Assembly: GCF_005930495.1 (NCBI RefSeq)
Contig: NZ_SJEX01000020.1
Span: forward strand, 1 to 59,313
Direction: 5' to 3'
DNA length: 59,313 nucleotides
From: Modestobacter excelsi
GTDB lineage: Bacteria; Actinomycetota; Actinomycetes; Mycobacteriales; Geodermatophilaceae
Positions within the stretch are counted from its first letter, which is position 1. Each line of letters opens with the position of its first letter. The notes under the pieces were generated by a model. It searched no databases and was not told the origin of the DNA. It saw nothing but the letters and a program-made list of their open reading frames with translations. Both the position numbers and the translations under genes were made by a program. Of the stretch, positions 39,137 to 47,834 are shown piece after piece.

Positions 39137-40006
39137 TCAGGAGGCGGCGTTCCGCGCGGGGCGGCTGCGGCGGGGCAGCCGGACGCGGAACGTCAGCAGC
39201 AGCGCCAGCGTGGCCAGCGCGGCGACGGCGAGCGGGCCCACGGGCGGTCCGGCACCGGTCGCCGTCCCGCCGGCGCCGGCCTCCACCCCACCGACCGGGA
39301 CGACGCCGGGGCTGGCCGCGTCCAGCGCGGCGGTGACGGTCAGCCCGCCCCCGCTGCGGTCGAGGACGACGACGGTGTAGACCGAGCCGGCCTCCAGCGT
39401 GACCGGCAGGTCGGTCGGCGCGGCGGAGGTGGGGGTGACGGTCAGGGTGCCCGCGCCGCCGGGCACGTCGACGTAGTCGGTGTCCTGGGCGAACGCGAGC
39501 CCCTGGGCCAGCGTGCTGGTGCCGTCCAGGGCCAGTTCCAGCGGGGAGCCCGTCGCCGCGGCGTTGATCACCCGGGCACGGGACCGGCCCGACGGCGGGA
39601 GCGTCAGGTCGTCGGTGAGCACCGCGAAGCCCAGGTCGGCGAAGTACCCGACACCGGCGATCGTGACCGCCTGGCCGGCGGCGACCGTCACGGTCGTGGC
39701 CAGCGCCGGCGGGGTGTCCGCGGCGGCGCCGGCCTTCCGGGCGCTCACGGTGTACGTGCCGGCCGGGACGGCCTGGTACGGCGAGACGTCGCCGTAGCTC
39801 ACCGCCGGCAGGACCACGCCGACGTCGGGGTCGGACACCGAGTCGATGGAGGCGTCGACCGACGGGGTGTCCGGCGACAGGTGCATCATCCGGAGCAGCC
39901 CGCTGCCGCTCGGGGCGGCAGGGGCGGCCGCCGCAGCCGGCAACCCGAGCGCGCAGAGCCCGGCCACGAGCAGGGCCAGCAACGGCCCTCGGGTCAGCCG
40001 GGACAT
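39137..40006 (-). CDS. DUF4397 surface protein with C-terminal membrane anchor
   Basis: A 289-residue secreted protein with a signal peptide (about 1-28, Ala-rich cleavage region). Two DUF4397-like beta modules follow, beginning RMMHLSPDTPSVDASID and near RARVINAAATGSPLELALDG. A Gly/Ala-rich linker leads to a C-terminal membrane helix (about 258-275) and a basic tail RRSRPARNAAS. The helix-plus-basic-tail end looks like a sorting signal but no LPxTG is present. Operon with the downstream sortase. ATG 40006 has GAGGAG upstream; a GTG at 40021 is possible. Confidence 0.82.
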   Translation of the reverse strand: MSRLTRGPLLALLVAGLCALGLPAAAAAPAAPSGSGLLRMMHLSPDTPSVDASIDSVSDPDVGVVLPAVSYGDVSPYQAVPAGTYTVSARKAGAAADTPPALATTVTVAAGQAVTIAGVGYFADLGFAVLTDDLTLPPSGRSRARVINAAATGSPLELALDGTSTLAQGLAFAQDTDYVDVPGGAGTLTVTPTSAAPTDLPVTLEAGSVYTVVVLDRSGGGLTVTAALDAASPGVVPVGGVEAGAGGTATGAGPPVGPLAVAALATLALLLTFRVRLPRRSRPARNAAS

Positions 40007-40237
40007 CGGGCTCCTCTTCACAGTGCGGGTGTACCTGCCGCGACGCGGCCCTGGGCCCCGGCGGGGGTCCCGCCAACCGGGGTCGGGGCCCGCCCGCGCA
40101 CCGGTGGACACCTCCCCGGGGCGACACGGTCACCGTCCGCAACCGACCCTGGCACGCTCGTCCGGCCACGGCCACCGGGGACGACGACGTCCCTGCCCGG
40201 GAGCCGGGAGGGCCGTCGGCGGGAGACCAGGAGCGGG

Positions 40238-41701
40238 TCAGTCCTGGTTCGGGGGCACCTGCCCGCCCTGACCGGCCGGGACCGGCGGGGTGGTGGGCGG
40301 CTGGGCCCGGGTCGCCGGCGCGCGGGTCGGCAGCGGCGGGGCCTGCCGCGGCCCCGGCTGGGGACGCTGCTGGGCCGGACCGGCCTGGACCGCCGCGTGC
40401 TGGGCCGTCGTGGGGTGCGCCGGGGTCGGCGTCCGCACCTGGCGCGGCGGCTGCACGGCGCCCTGCTCACCGGTCGGCGCAACCGCCTCGGCGGCCGGGC
40501 GGGAGGCGTTCTGCGCGGCCTGCTGGGGCGCCGGCTGAGCCGCGTTGCCGTTCCCCGGGAGCCGGACCGCCTGGGTCTGGGTGACCGAGGGCTGGGTGGC
40601 CGCCGGGTCCGCGGTCCGTGCCGGTGCCTGCGGAGCTGCCTGCACCTGGGCCGGGTCGACCGCGGTGCTCCCGCCGGCAGGCGCCTCCTCGCGCTGTGCC
40701 GCTGCGGGCTCGGCGGACGGGGCCTGCTGCGCGACCTGGGTCCGCGGTGCCTCGGTCGGACGCGCCTCGGTCCGGGGTGCCTCGGTCCGGGGTGCCTCGG
40801 CCTGCGCTGCCGGCTCCGGGGCGGGCGACGGGTCCGGGCGCTGCTGCCGGGCGCCCTCCTGGGGGCGCTGATCGGAGAGGTCGGGCAGCTGGCCGAGCAG
40901 GCTGCGCACCTCGGTGAGCCGACGGGTCAGGTCGTCGCGCACCGCGCGGATCGCCGCGGCCGACGCCTCGGCCTCGCCGACGGTCCGGCGGGCCTGCTCG
41001 TCGGCTGCCGCGACGCGCTGCTGGGCGGCCTGCACCGAGGCGCGCTCCCGCTCCTCCTCGGAGCGGGCGGCCTCCGTCCGCCGGGCCCGCTGGGCGATCT
41101 CGAAGTCCTCCTCGACCTTGGCCCGGCGCGCCTGCGAGTCGGCGTCCAGCCGGGCCACCCGCTCCTGGGCCTTGGTCACCAGGTCGTCGGCGCGCGCCTG
41201 CGCCACCGCGGAGATCTGTTCGGCGTGCTGCCGGGCCTCGGCGACCAGCCGCTCGGCCTCGGCCTGGCTGGCGGCCGACCGCTCACCCAGCGCGCGCTCC
41301 TCGCCGGCGATGCGCTCCCGGATCGCCTCCACCTCGGCGGCCACCTGCGCCTGCATCGCGGCCGCCTGCTCCTGGGCCGACCGGCGGATCTCCGCCGCCT
41401 CGTCCTCGGCGAGCTGGAGCATGTTGGAGATGCGCTCGCCCATGTTCTCGAACGTGGGCGCGCTCGCGCTGGCCGCCCGGCGGCGCAGCGACTCCACCTC
41501 ACCGTGCAGGGCCTGCAGCTGGCGGGCGAGATCGGCCGACCGGGAGACGGCGGCGTCCCGGTCGGCCAGCGCCACCCGCAGGTCGGCGTCCAGACCGGCC
41601 AGGGTCTCGGCGACCTGTTCCCGGTCGTACCCCTTGCGCACCACGTCGAAGGTCGGGCCGCCGTCGCGGTAGGCGAGCAGATCGTCGCGGGGGTCGGTCA
41701 T
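40238..41701 (-). CDS. DivIVA-like coiled-coil protein with disordered Pro/Ala/Gln tail
   Basis: A 487-residue protein. The N-terminus FDVVRKGYDREQV resembles the DivIVA/Wag31 membrane-targeting motif. A long Ala/Glu/Arg coiled coil follows (about 25-275), then a low-complexity Pro/Ala/Gln/Thr tail (about 280-487) with TEAPRTEA-type repeats. It is probably a cytoskeletal or polar scaffold protein of the DivIVA/FilP/Scy kind; the exact role is unknown. The GTG/ATG region has ATG 41701 with GAGGAT 7 nt upstream; an in-frame ATG at 41710 is less likely. The gap 40007-40237 downstream holds no identified gene or hairpin. Confidence 0.75.
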   Translation of the reverse strand: MTDPRDDLLAYRDGGPTFDVVRKGYDREQVAETLAGLDADLRVALADRDAAVSRSADLARQLQALHGEVESLRRRAASASAPTFENMGERISNMLQLAEDEAAEIRRSAQEQAAAMQAQVAAEVEAIRERIAGEERALGERSAASQAEAERLVAEARQHAEQISAVAQARADDLVTKAQERVARLDADSQARRAKVEEDFEIAQRARRTEAARSEEERERASVQAAQQRVAAADEQARRTVGEAEASAAAIRAVRDDLTRRLTEVRSLLGQLPDLSDQRPQEGARQQRPDPSPAPEPAAQAEAPRTEAPRTEARPTEAPRTQVAQQAPSAEPAAAQREEAPAGGSTAVDPAQVQAAPQAPARTADPAATQPSVTQTQAVRLPGNGNAAQPAPQQAAQNASRPAAEAVAPTGEQGAVQPPRQVRTPTPAHPTTAQHAAVQAGPAQQRPQPGPRQAPPLPTRAPATRAQPPTTPPVPAGQGGQVPPNQD

Positions 41702-41708
41702 GGCCCTC

Positions 41709-41714
41709 ATCCTC
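41709..41714 (-). promoter_or_regulatory. -10-like GAGGAT, leaderless coiled-coil gene
   Basis: Reverse-strand GAGGAT ends 7 nt before ATG 41701. Confidence 0.4.
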
Positions 41715-41832
41715 GCAGAGAACCCGGGCAGAGGTCAGCGTGACCAGGACCGCTCCCAGCGGACTCCCAGGCACCGTCCGCGACGCCGGCCGCGGGCCGC
41801 TGTGCCCCGGCCGCCGGCACGGGCGCTGCAGC

Positions 41833-42291
41833 TCAGTGCACGGCAGGTTCGACGAGCTCGACGAGCACCCCGCCGGCGTCCTTGGGGTGGACGAAGTTCA
41901 CCCGGCTGCCGGCCGTGCCGCGGCGGGGCTCGTCGTAGAGCAGGCGCAGCCCGCGCTCGCGGAGCGTGGCGCTGACCGCCTCGACGTCGGTGACCCGGAA
42001 CGCGAGCTGCTGCAGCCCCGGGCCGGAGCGGCCGATGAACTTCGCGATGGTCGAGTCCGGCGTCAGCGGGGCGAGCAGCTGGATGCGGGTCGTGCCGTTC
42101 CCCACCGCCAGCATGGCCTCCCGGACGCCCTGGTCGGTGTTGGTCTCCTCGTGCACCGAGGAGACGCCGAAGGTCCTGGCGTAGAAGGCGAGGGCCTCGT
42201 CCAGGTCGGGCACGGCGATGCCGACGTGGTCGATCGTGCTGAACAGCTCGGCGGGCAGACCGGTGTGCGCGTCGGGCACGGAGTTCGTCAT
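41833..42291 (-). CDS. mce: methylmalonyl-CoA epimerase
   Basis: Interconverts (S)- and (R)-methylmalonyl-CoA in propionyl-CoA metabolism, feeding the B12-dependent mutase. Vicinal-oxygen-chelate fold, 152 residues, with metal-ligand motifs [22 protein letters not shown] and [11 protein letters not shown] 42291 is preferred over 42300 because CAGGAT lies 7 nt upstream. Divergent from the thiolase gene. Confidence 0.92.
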   Translation of the reverse strand: MTNSVPDAHTGLPAELFSTIDHVGIAVPDLDEALAFYARTFGVSSVHEETNTDQGVREAMLAVGNGTTRIQLLAPLTPDSTIAKFIGRSGPGLQQLAFRVTDVEAVSATLRERGLRLLYDEPRRGTAGSRVNFVHPKDAGGVLVELVEPAVH

Positions 42292-42298
42292 GCCGGGC

Positions 42299-42304
42299 AT
42301 CCTG
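42299..42304 (-). promoter_or_regulatory. -10-like CAGGAT, leaderless mce
   Basis: Reverse-strand CAGGAT ends 7 nt before ATG 42291. Confidence 0.45.
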
Positions 42305-42338
42305 CCGCCGACGGCGGCCGCCGGTCCCGGCCGGTCGG

Positions 42339-42352
42339 GTGAGCTGGCTCAC
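42339..42352. promoter_or_regulatory. inverted repeat GTGAGC-TG-GCTCAC, candidate operator
   Basis: A perfect 6-bp inverted repeat with 2-bp spacer in the mce-thiolase divergent region, about 30 bp upstream of the TATCCT -10 and about 48 bp upstream of mce. It could bind a dimeric regulator of acyl-CoA genes; no specific regulator can be named. Confidence 0.35.
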
Positions 42353-42381
42353 GCTGCGGCGTCACCGACCCCGTCGCGATC

Positions 42382-42387
42382 TATCCT
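42382..42387 (+). promoter_or_regulatory. -10 TATCCT for the thiolase transcript
   Basis: TATCCT is followed 5 nt later by a GTG (42393) that opens a 28-codon ORF whose TGA overlaps the thiolase ATG. No strong -35. Confidence 0.5.
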
Positions 42388-42392
42388 GGACG

Positions 42393-42479
42393 GTGCCCGT
42401 TGCGCCGTCCCGGCCTGCGCGGTGTCCTGTCGAGACGGTCGCCAGAGTCGGCGGCCGGAGCCCCGTGGAGCCCCGATGA
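42393..42479 (+). CDS. possible 28-aa leader peptide upstream of thiolase
   Basis: GTG 42393, 5 nt after the -10, to TGA 42477-42479, overlapping the thiolase ATG as ATGA. The peptide is Pro/Arg/Val-rich and begins [12 protein letters not shown]. Third-position G+C is about 80%. It may couple translation from a leaderless start to the main gene, or may be fortuitous. Confidence 0.25.
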   Translation: MPVAPSRPARCPVETVARVGGRSPVEPR

Positions 42480-43696
42480 GCCAGCCCGCACAGACCCGTT
42501 CCGTCATCGTCGGCGGTGCTCGCACCCCGATGGGCCGCCTGCTCGGCTCGCTGAAGGACTTCTCCGCCGCCGACCTCGGCGGCGTGGCGATCAAGGCCGC
42601 GCTCGAGCGTGCCGGGATCACCGGCGAGCAGGTCGACTACGTGATCATGGGGCAGGTCATCCAGGCCGGCGCGGGGCAGAACCCGGCCCGCCCGGCGGCC
42701 GTCGCCGGTGGCATCCCGATGTCGGTGCCCTCCCTCACGCTCAACAAGGTCTGCCTGTCCGGGCTCGACGCGATCGCCCTGGCCGACCAGCTCATCCGGG
42801 CCGGGGAGTTCGAGGTCGTGGTCGCCGGCGGGATGGAGTCGATGACCCAGGCGCCGCACCTGCTGCAGGCCTCGCGCACCGGCACCAAGTTCGGCGACGC
42901 CACGCTGGTCGACTCGATGGCCCACGACGGCCTCACCGACACCTTCGACCAGGTCGCGATGGGCAAGCTGACCGATGACTCCAACAGCCGGTACGGGCTG
43001 ACCCGCGAGGAGCAGGACGCCTTCGCCGCGGAGAGCCACCAGAAGGCGGCACGCGCGGCCAAGGACGGCGTCTTCGACGCCGAGATCACCCCGGTGCTCA
43101 TCCCGCAGCGCAAGGGCGACCCGATCGAGTTCCGCGAGGACGAGGGCATCCGCCCCGACACCACGGTCGAGAGCCTGGCCCGGCTCAAGCCCGCGTTCGC
43201 CGAGGACGGCACCATCACCGCGGCGTCGGCGTCGCAGATCTCCGACGGCGCCTGCGCGGTCGTCGTCATGTCCGCGGCCAAGGCCGAGGAGCTCGGGCTC
43301 ACCGTGCTGGCCGAGATCGGTGCCCACGGCGTCGTCGCCGGCCCGGACGCGACCCTGCAGACCCAGCCCTCGCGCGCCGTCCAGAAGGCCTGCGAGCGGG
43401 AGGGCATCGACCCGGCAGACCTCGACCTGGTCGAGTTCAACGAGGCCTTCGCCGCCGTCGCCATCGTCTCCACCCGCGAGCTCGGCATCGACCCGGCGAA
43501 GGTCAACCCCAACGGCGGCGCCATCGCGCTGGGGCACCCGATCGGCATGAGCGGCGCGCGGATCGTGCTGGACCTCGCCCTCGAGCTCGGCCGCCGCGGC
43601 GGCGGCGTCGGCGCGGCGGCCCTCTGCGGCGGCGGCGGCCAGGGCGACGCGCTCATCCTGCACGTCCCCGCCCGGCCCCTCTCCGCCCAGGCGTGA
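42476..43696 (+). CDS. acetyl-CoA C-acetyltransferase (thiolase)
   Basis: Condenses or cleaves acetyl-CoA/acetoacetyl-CoA; 406 residues. The acyl-accepting Cys is C93 in [11 protein letters not shown] (Leu where most have Gly), the His is in [14 protein letters not shown], and the second Cys is in [11 protein letters not shown]. Biosynthetic versus degradative use cannot be decided. A GTGGAG site lies 6 nt upstream. Neighbours suggest short-chain acyl-CoA metabolism. Confidence 0.93.
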   Translation: MSQPAQTRSVIVGGARTPMGRLLGSLKDFSAADLGGVAIKAALERAGITGEQVDYVIMGQVIQAGAGQNPARPAAVAGGIPMSVPSLTLNKVCLSGLDAIALADQLIRAGEFEVVVAGGMESMTQAPHLLQASRTGTKFGDATLVDSMAHDGLTDTFDQVAMGKLTDDSNSRYGLTREEQDAFAAESHQKAARAAKDGVFDAEITPVLIPQRKGDPIEFREDEGIRPDTTVESLARLKPAFAEDGTITAASASQISDGACAVVVMSAAKAEELGLTVLAEIGAHGVVAGPDATLQTQPSRAVQKACEREGIDPADLDLVEFNEAFAAVAIVSTRELGIDPAKVNPNGGAIALGHPIGMSGARIVLDLALELGRRGGGVGAAALCGGGGQGDALILHVPARPLSAQA

Positions 43697-43706
43697 CCCC
43701 GCCGGC

Positions 43707-43735
43707 CCCGTCGCCGCTCGGGCGGCGGGGCCGAC
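43707..43735 (+). terminator. hairpin after thiolase
   Basis: GGCCCCGTCGCC and GGCGGCGGGGCC pair with one U-G around a GCTCG loop, roughly 10 bp after the thiolase stop. Confidence 0.6.
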
Positions 43736-43745
43736 CGGGCGCAGG

Positions 43746-43751
43746 CAGGAT
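43746..43751 (+). promoter_or_regulatory. -10-like CAGGAT, leaderless oxidoreductase
   Basis: CAGGAT ends 6 nt before GTG 43758. Confidence 0.45.
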
Positions 43752-43757
43752 GGCGAC

Positions 43758-45230
43758 GTGAACGGGACCCCGGACGCCGTCGTCGTCGGAGCTGGACCGA
43801 ACGGCCTGGCCGCGGCGCTGCGACTGGCCGCGGCCGGCCTGTCCGTGCGGGTGGTCGAGCGGGGTGACCGGCCCGGCGGCGGCATGCGCACCGAGGAGCA
43901 CATCCGCCCGGGCTACTGGCACGACATCTGCTCCACGGTGCACCCGATGGCGGCCGCCGCGCCGTTCTTCCGGGAGTTCGACCTCGCCTCGCGCGGGGTC
44001 CGGCTCGTGCACCCGGAGATCAACTTCGCCCACCCGCTGGACGGCGGCCGGGCCGCGCTCTCGTTCTCCTCGCTGGAGCGCACCGCGGCCGGTCTGGGCG
44101 ACGACGCCGACGGGTACCGCCGGCTGTTCGGCCCGCTGCTGCGGCACGCGGACGAGATCACCGACTTCTTCCTCACCTCGGCGTTCCGCCGGCTGCCGGT
44201 GCGCGGCGCCCCGGCCATCGCCAGCTTCGGGCTGCAGGGGCTGCCGAACATCGGCTACCTGGCCGGCCGCTACTTCGGGACCGAGGCGGGCAAGGCGCTC
44301 ATCGCCGGCGCCGCGGCGCACGGGATGCTCGACCTGACCCGCCCGCTGACCGCGGCGCTCGGGATGTTCCTGGGCATGATGAGCCACCACCAGGGCTGGC
44401 CGTTGATCGAGGGCGGCTCGCAGAAGCTGGCCGACGCGATGGTCACCGCGCTGGAGCAGCAGGGCGGCGAGGTGGTCACCGGGCACGAGGTGACCGACCT
44501 CCGCGAGTTCGCCGGGGTCCCGGCGGTGCTGCTGGACACCTCGCCCGGGGCGTTCGTGGCGATGGCCGGCAACCAGCTGCCGGTCGGCTACCAGCGCTGG
44601 GTCCGGCGCTACAAGCACGGCCCCGGCGTGTTCAAGATCGACTGGGTGCTCTCCGAGCCGGTGCCGTGGGCCAACGCCGACGTCCGTCGGGCCGGCACCA
44701 TCCACGTCGCCGGGACCATGGAGGAGACCATCGCCGGCGAGTCGGCACCGGCGCACGGCCGGCTGGCCGACAAGCCCTACGTGCTGGCCGTCCAGCCGAC
44801 CGTCGTCGACCCCACCCGGGCACCGGAGGGCGGGCACATCTTCTGGGCGTACGTGCACGTGCCGCACGGCTCGACGGTGGACATGACCGAGGCGATCGAG
44901 GCGCAGGTCGAGCGCTTCGCCCCGGGCTTCCGCGACGCGATCGTCGGCCGGCGCACGATGCACGCGGGGGAGATGGAGCACTGGAACCCCAGCGACGTCG
45001 GCGGTGACATCTCCAACGGCGAGGCCTCCCTGCGGCAGATGCTGGCCCGTCCGGTGCCGCGGTGGAACACCTACTCGACGCCGATCACCGGCACCTACCT
45101 GGCGTCGTCGGCCACCCCGCCCGGGCCGGCGGTGCACGGCCACTGCGGTGACAACGCCGCCCGGGTGGCGCTGCGGCAGGTCTTCGGCATCCGCAAGGCG
45201 CCGCGGCTGCGCCCGGCGCCGCCCGCCTGA
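43758..45230 (+). CDS. FAD-dependent NAD(P)/FAD oxidoreductase (phytoene desaturase-like)
   Basis: A 490-residue flavoprotein of the amine-oxidase/CrtI superfamily. The N-terminal dinucleotide motif is VVVGAGPNGLAAAL with the acidic VERGDRPGG; the C-terminal FAD block is ASSATPPGPAVHGHCGDNAA. Related actinobacterial proteins are annotated only generically; no carotenoid genes are nearby, so a phytoene substrate is not supported. The GTG has a -10-like hexamer 6 nt upstream and no ribosome-binding site. Confidence 0.85.
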   Translation: MNGTPDAVVVGAGPNGLAAALRLAAAGLSVRVVERGDRPGGGMRTEEHIRPGYWHDICSTVHPMAAAAPFFREFDLASRGVRLVHPEINFAHPLDGGRAALSFSSLERTAAGLGDDADGYRRLFGPLLRHADEITDFFLTSAFRRLPVRGAPAIASFGLQGLPNIGYLAGRYFGTEAGKALIAGAAAHGMLDLTRPLTAALGMFLGMMSHHQGWPLIEGGSQKLADAMVTALEQQGGEVVTGHEVTDLREFAGVPAVLLDTSPGAFVAMAGNQLPVGYQRWVRRYKHGPGVFKIDWVLSEPVPWANADVRRAGTIHVAGTMEETIAGESAPAHGRLADKPYVLAVQPTVVDPTRAPEGGHIFWAYVHVPHGSTVDMTEAIEAQVERFAPGFRDAIVGRRTMHAGEMEHWNPSDVGGDISNGEASLRQMLARPVPRWNTYSTPITGTYLASSATPPGPAVHGHCGDNAARVALRQVFGIRKAPRLRPAPPA

Positions 45231-45297
45231 CCGCCGGTGCGGGGCCGGTCGCACCGCCGGCGCGACGGGCCCCGGCGGCGACCCGCCCGGCCGGTGG

Positions 45298-45303
45298 GAT
45301 GAT
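45298..45303 (+). promoter_or_regulatory. -10-like GATGAT, leaderless thioredoxin-TPR gene
   Basis: GATGAT ends 7 nt before ATG 45311 and favours that start over ATG 45299. Confidence 0.35.
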
Positions 45304-45310
45304 CGAGGTC

Positions 45311-46282
45311 ATGCAGCCCAACCGTCCCGCTCGTACCGACCCGCGCGCCGCGGCCCAGCAGGCCCAGATGGCGGCCTCGCTGGCCGGGGCGGTCGACCTC
45401 GCCGCGGTCAAGGCACGCGGTGAGGCAGCCGCCCGCGCCCAGGCCGCCCCACCGCCGAGTGCCGCTGCGCCGGCCGGTGCGCCGGGCAGCGCCGTCGTCG
45501 ACGTCACCGAGGCCACCTTCCAGTCCGAGGTCCTCGACCGGTCCTTCCAGGTGCCCGTCGTGCTCGACCTGTGGGCCGAGTGGTGCCAGCCGTGCAAGCA
45601 GCTGTCCCCGGTCCTCGAGCGGCTGGCCACCGAGGGCGCCGGCTCCTGGGTGCTGGCGAAGATCGACGTGGACGCCAACCCGGCGCTGGCCCAGGGGCTG
45701 CGGGTGCAGGGCATCCCGGCGGTGAAGGCCGTCTGGCAGGGCCAGCTGGTCGCCGAGTTCACCGGTGCCATCCCCGAGGAGCAGGCGCGGCAGTTCGTCA
45801 CCGAGCTGGTCGCCGCCACCACGGGCGGGGGACTGCCGGGCGCGGTCGAGGGCGGCGAGGACGAGCTGCCCGAGGACCCGCGGCTGGACGAGGCGGAGGC
45901 GGCGCTGGACCGCGGTGACCTGGCCGCCGCCGAGGCTGCCTACCGGTCGATCCTGGACGCCGAGCCCGACCACCCGGTCGCCGGCCTGGCGCTGCGCCAG
46001 GTGCAGCTGTTCCGGCGCGCCGAGGAGGCCGGCCCCGACGCGCTGTCCGCCGCCGAGGCCGCGCCGGACGACGTCGCCGCCCAGACCCGGGCCGCGGACT
46101 TCCTGCTGGGCACCGGCGACGTCGACGCGGCGTTCGCACTCATGCTCGACGTCGTCCGCCGGACCGCCGGGGAGGACCGCGACGCCGCGCGCAAGCACCT
46201 GGTGGAGCTGTTCGGCATCGTCGGCGACGAGGACCCCCGCGTCGGCCCCGCCCGCCGCGCCCTCATGACCGCCCTGTTCTGA
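45311..46282 (+). CDS. co-chaperone YbbN-like thioredoxin-TPR protein
   Basis: A 323-residue cytoplasmic protein. An Ala/Gln-rich N-terminal segment (LAGAVDLAAVKAR) precedes a thioredoxin domain (about 65-175) with redox motif C92-Q-P-C95 in WAEWCQPCKQ. The C-terminal part (about 190-323) has TPR-like helices (EAALDRGDLAAAEAAYRSIL). YbbN/CnoX-type proteins hold unfolded proteins and protect cysteines under stress; here the CxxC is intact, so oxidoreductase activity is possible. Convergent with the metallopeptidase gene. Confidence 0.88.
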   Translation: MQPNRPARTDPRAAAQQAQMAASLAGAVDLAAVKARGEAAARAQAAPPPSAAAPAGAPGSAVVDVTEATFQSEVLDRSFQVPVVLDLWAEWCQPCKQLSPVLERLATEGAGSWVLAKIDVDANPALAQGLRVQGIPAVKAVWQGQLVAEFTGAIPEEQARQFVTELVAATTGGGLPGAVEGGEDELPEDPRLDEAEAALDRGDLAAAEAAYRSILDAEPDHPVAGLALRQVQLFRRAEEAGPDALSAAEAAPDDVAAQTRAADFLLGTGDVDAAFALMLDVVRRTAGEDRDAARKHLVELFGIVGDEDPRVGPARRALMTALF

Positions 46283-46294
46283 CGCCGCCGCCAG

Positions 46295-46375
46295 TGATCA
46301 GGTGACCTGATCAGAGGCCGTCCTCCCTCACCAGCGTTGGTGCGGGACGACGCCCTTCGATCAGGTCACCTGATC
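46295..46375. repeat. paired GATCAGGT-N-ACCTGATC palindromes in a convergent gap
   Basis: TGATCAGGTGACCTGATCA (46295-46313) and GATCAGGTCACCTGATC (46359-46375) are near-perfect palindromes with opposite central base, so they are also inverted copies of each other. Between them CACCA-GCGT-TGGTG forms another hairpin within flanking GTCC...GGAC pairing. The whole structure sits between two convergent genes and is a likely bidirectional terminator. Confidence 0.65.
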
Positions 46376-46400
46376 CACGGTGGAGGGCCGGGGCAGTTCG

Positions 46401-47834
46401 TCAGGCGCTGATGTCGCAGGCGGGGAGGCCCTGGAAGACGCCGCTGCGGAAGACGTCGACCAGCTGGAAGCCGGTCAGGCCGCTGTCGGCCAGCACCTCC
46501 GGGTCGTCGCTGTACTCGAGCAGGAACGACACGCTCTCGTCGGCGTCACCGGGGGAGATCTGCAGCACCGTGCTCTGGCCGTTGAGCACCCCGGCGGTGA
46601 ACGCACCGGCCAGGCACACCGCTGACCGGACGGCGTCCTGACCGTCGGTGGACAGGCCCAGCTGGTCGCGCACGGCGAGCCCGTACGGGATCGCGATGGC
46701 GGTCAGCACCGCGTAGTCCCCGCCCTGCTCGTCGGCGTACAGCGGCTCGGTCAGGTCGGTCTCGTCGTAGCCCACCGTGTCGGTGGCGGCGCAGTAGACC
46801 AGGTCGGTGTCCGGCTGCTCGCCGTCGCACTCGGGGGCCTGCCCGTCGAAGCCGGCGAGGGTGGGGGCGGTGAAGGTCTTGCCCTGCTGGTCCACCGCGG
46901 TGGTGAAGAACTCGGCCAGGCCCTCGGTGGCGAACTGGCCCACGGTCTGGTCGTAGGGGGCGTCGCCGCCGGTGGCGAGGTCCTGGTCGCTGAACTCGCC
47001 CTGGGTGTAGGGGCGGTCCTGGCCGAAGGCGTCCCGGCACGCGGGAGGGCCGTCGTCGAACCCCTGCTGGAACGCCGACACCCGGTCGAAGTAGGAGCCG
47101 TGCGCCTCGCCGGAGTTCCGGCCGGTGCCCACCGGGTCCCGCAGCAGCAGGTAGCCGCGCAGCACGTCGTCGAGCTCGCCCGGGCGGATGGTGTTGTGCG
47201 GGGCGTCGCCGTCGGCGACCCACTTGGTCCAGGCCCCGGCGAAGCAGTCGGCCTGGGTCTCGATCGCGATCGACGCCTGGATCGGGTAGCCGACCCTGCC
47301 CTGCACCGCGTGGCCGAACTCGTGCGCCATCACCAGCGCCGGGATGAACCGGCCGTAGCCCCCGCTGCCGCCGCTGCCGAAGGCGAGCTCGCCGAGGAAC
47401 GCACGGTCGTACTGGATCGCGTCGCCGTTGGGGTAGGTGTTGCTGGCGTCGCAGTAGAAGGCGTTGTCCTGCACCGCCTCCGGCGGCTCGCCGCAGCCGA
47501 TCTGCCCGTTGGGGTACTGCGCCGGGTCGACGTCGGCCGGGTCGACCGAGAAGTAGCCGCCGGCGAGCGGGGTGAACTCCTGGTCGAAGGTGCCCGGGAA
47601 CTGCTCGGCCCAGTAGGTGTTCAGGTCCAGCAGGGCGTTGCGGGCGATCTGGTCGATGTCGTCGTCGGTCGCGCCGATGATCTGGAACTGCTGGGGGTCG
47701 ACGTCGTCGCGGACCCCGGAGGCGGGGGTCGCGTGGCCGTCGACGAGGGTGACGGCGCAGCTGGTCAGCACGGTCGAGCCCAGCAGGGCGCCCACGACGG
47801 CACGGAGGAGCACCCGGCGGGGCGAGGAGGACAT
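46401..47834 (-). CDS. neutral zinc metallopeptidase, lipoprotein
   Basis: A 477-residue exported lipoprotein. The signal sequence ends in lipobox LTSC with C26 as the lipidated residue. The zinc site is HEFGH (171-175) in VMAHEFGHAVQGRVGYP, with a third ligand probably in ETQADCFAGAW. This resembles the YpfJ/neutral-metallopeptidase family in actinobacteria. Multiple Cys pairs in the mature part may form disulfides. The ATG is preceded by GGGAGC. Confidence 0.88.
   Translation of the reverse strand: MSSSPRRVLLRAVVGALLGSTVLTSCAVTLVDGHATPASGVRDDVDPQQFQIIGATDDDIDQIARNALLDLNTYWAEQFPGTFDQEFTPLAGGYFSVDPADVDPAQYPNGQIGCGEPPEAVQDNAFYCDASNTYPNGDAIQYDRAFLGELAFGSGGSGGYGRFIPALVMAHEFGHAVQGRVGYPIQASIAIETQADCFAGAWTKWVADGDAPHNTIRPGELDDVLRGYLLLRDPVGTGRNSGEAHGSYFDRVSAFQQGFDDGPPACRDAFGQDRPYTQGEFSDQDLATGGDAPYDQTVGQFATEGLAEFFTTAVDQQGKTFTAPTLAGFDGQAPECDGEQPDTDLVYCAATDTVGYDETDLTEPLYADEQGGDYAVLTAIAIPYGLAVRDQLGLSTDGQDAVRSAVCLAGAFTAGVLNGQSTVLQISPGDADESVSFLLEYSDDPEVLADSGLTGFQLVDVFRSGVFQGLPACDISA

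Noticed and set aside
43707-43735. Thiolase terminator as another copy of the stop-proximal hairpin family
   Set aside because: It lacks the GGACC start and the GCTCGC-NN-GCTCGC core; a simple unrelated hairpin.
43758-45230. Carotenoid gene (phytoene desaturase)
   Set aside because: Only the FAD-binding superfamily is supported; no crtB/crtE or other carotenoid genes are nearby.
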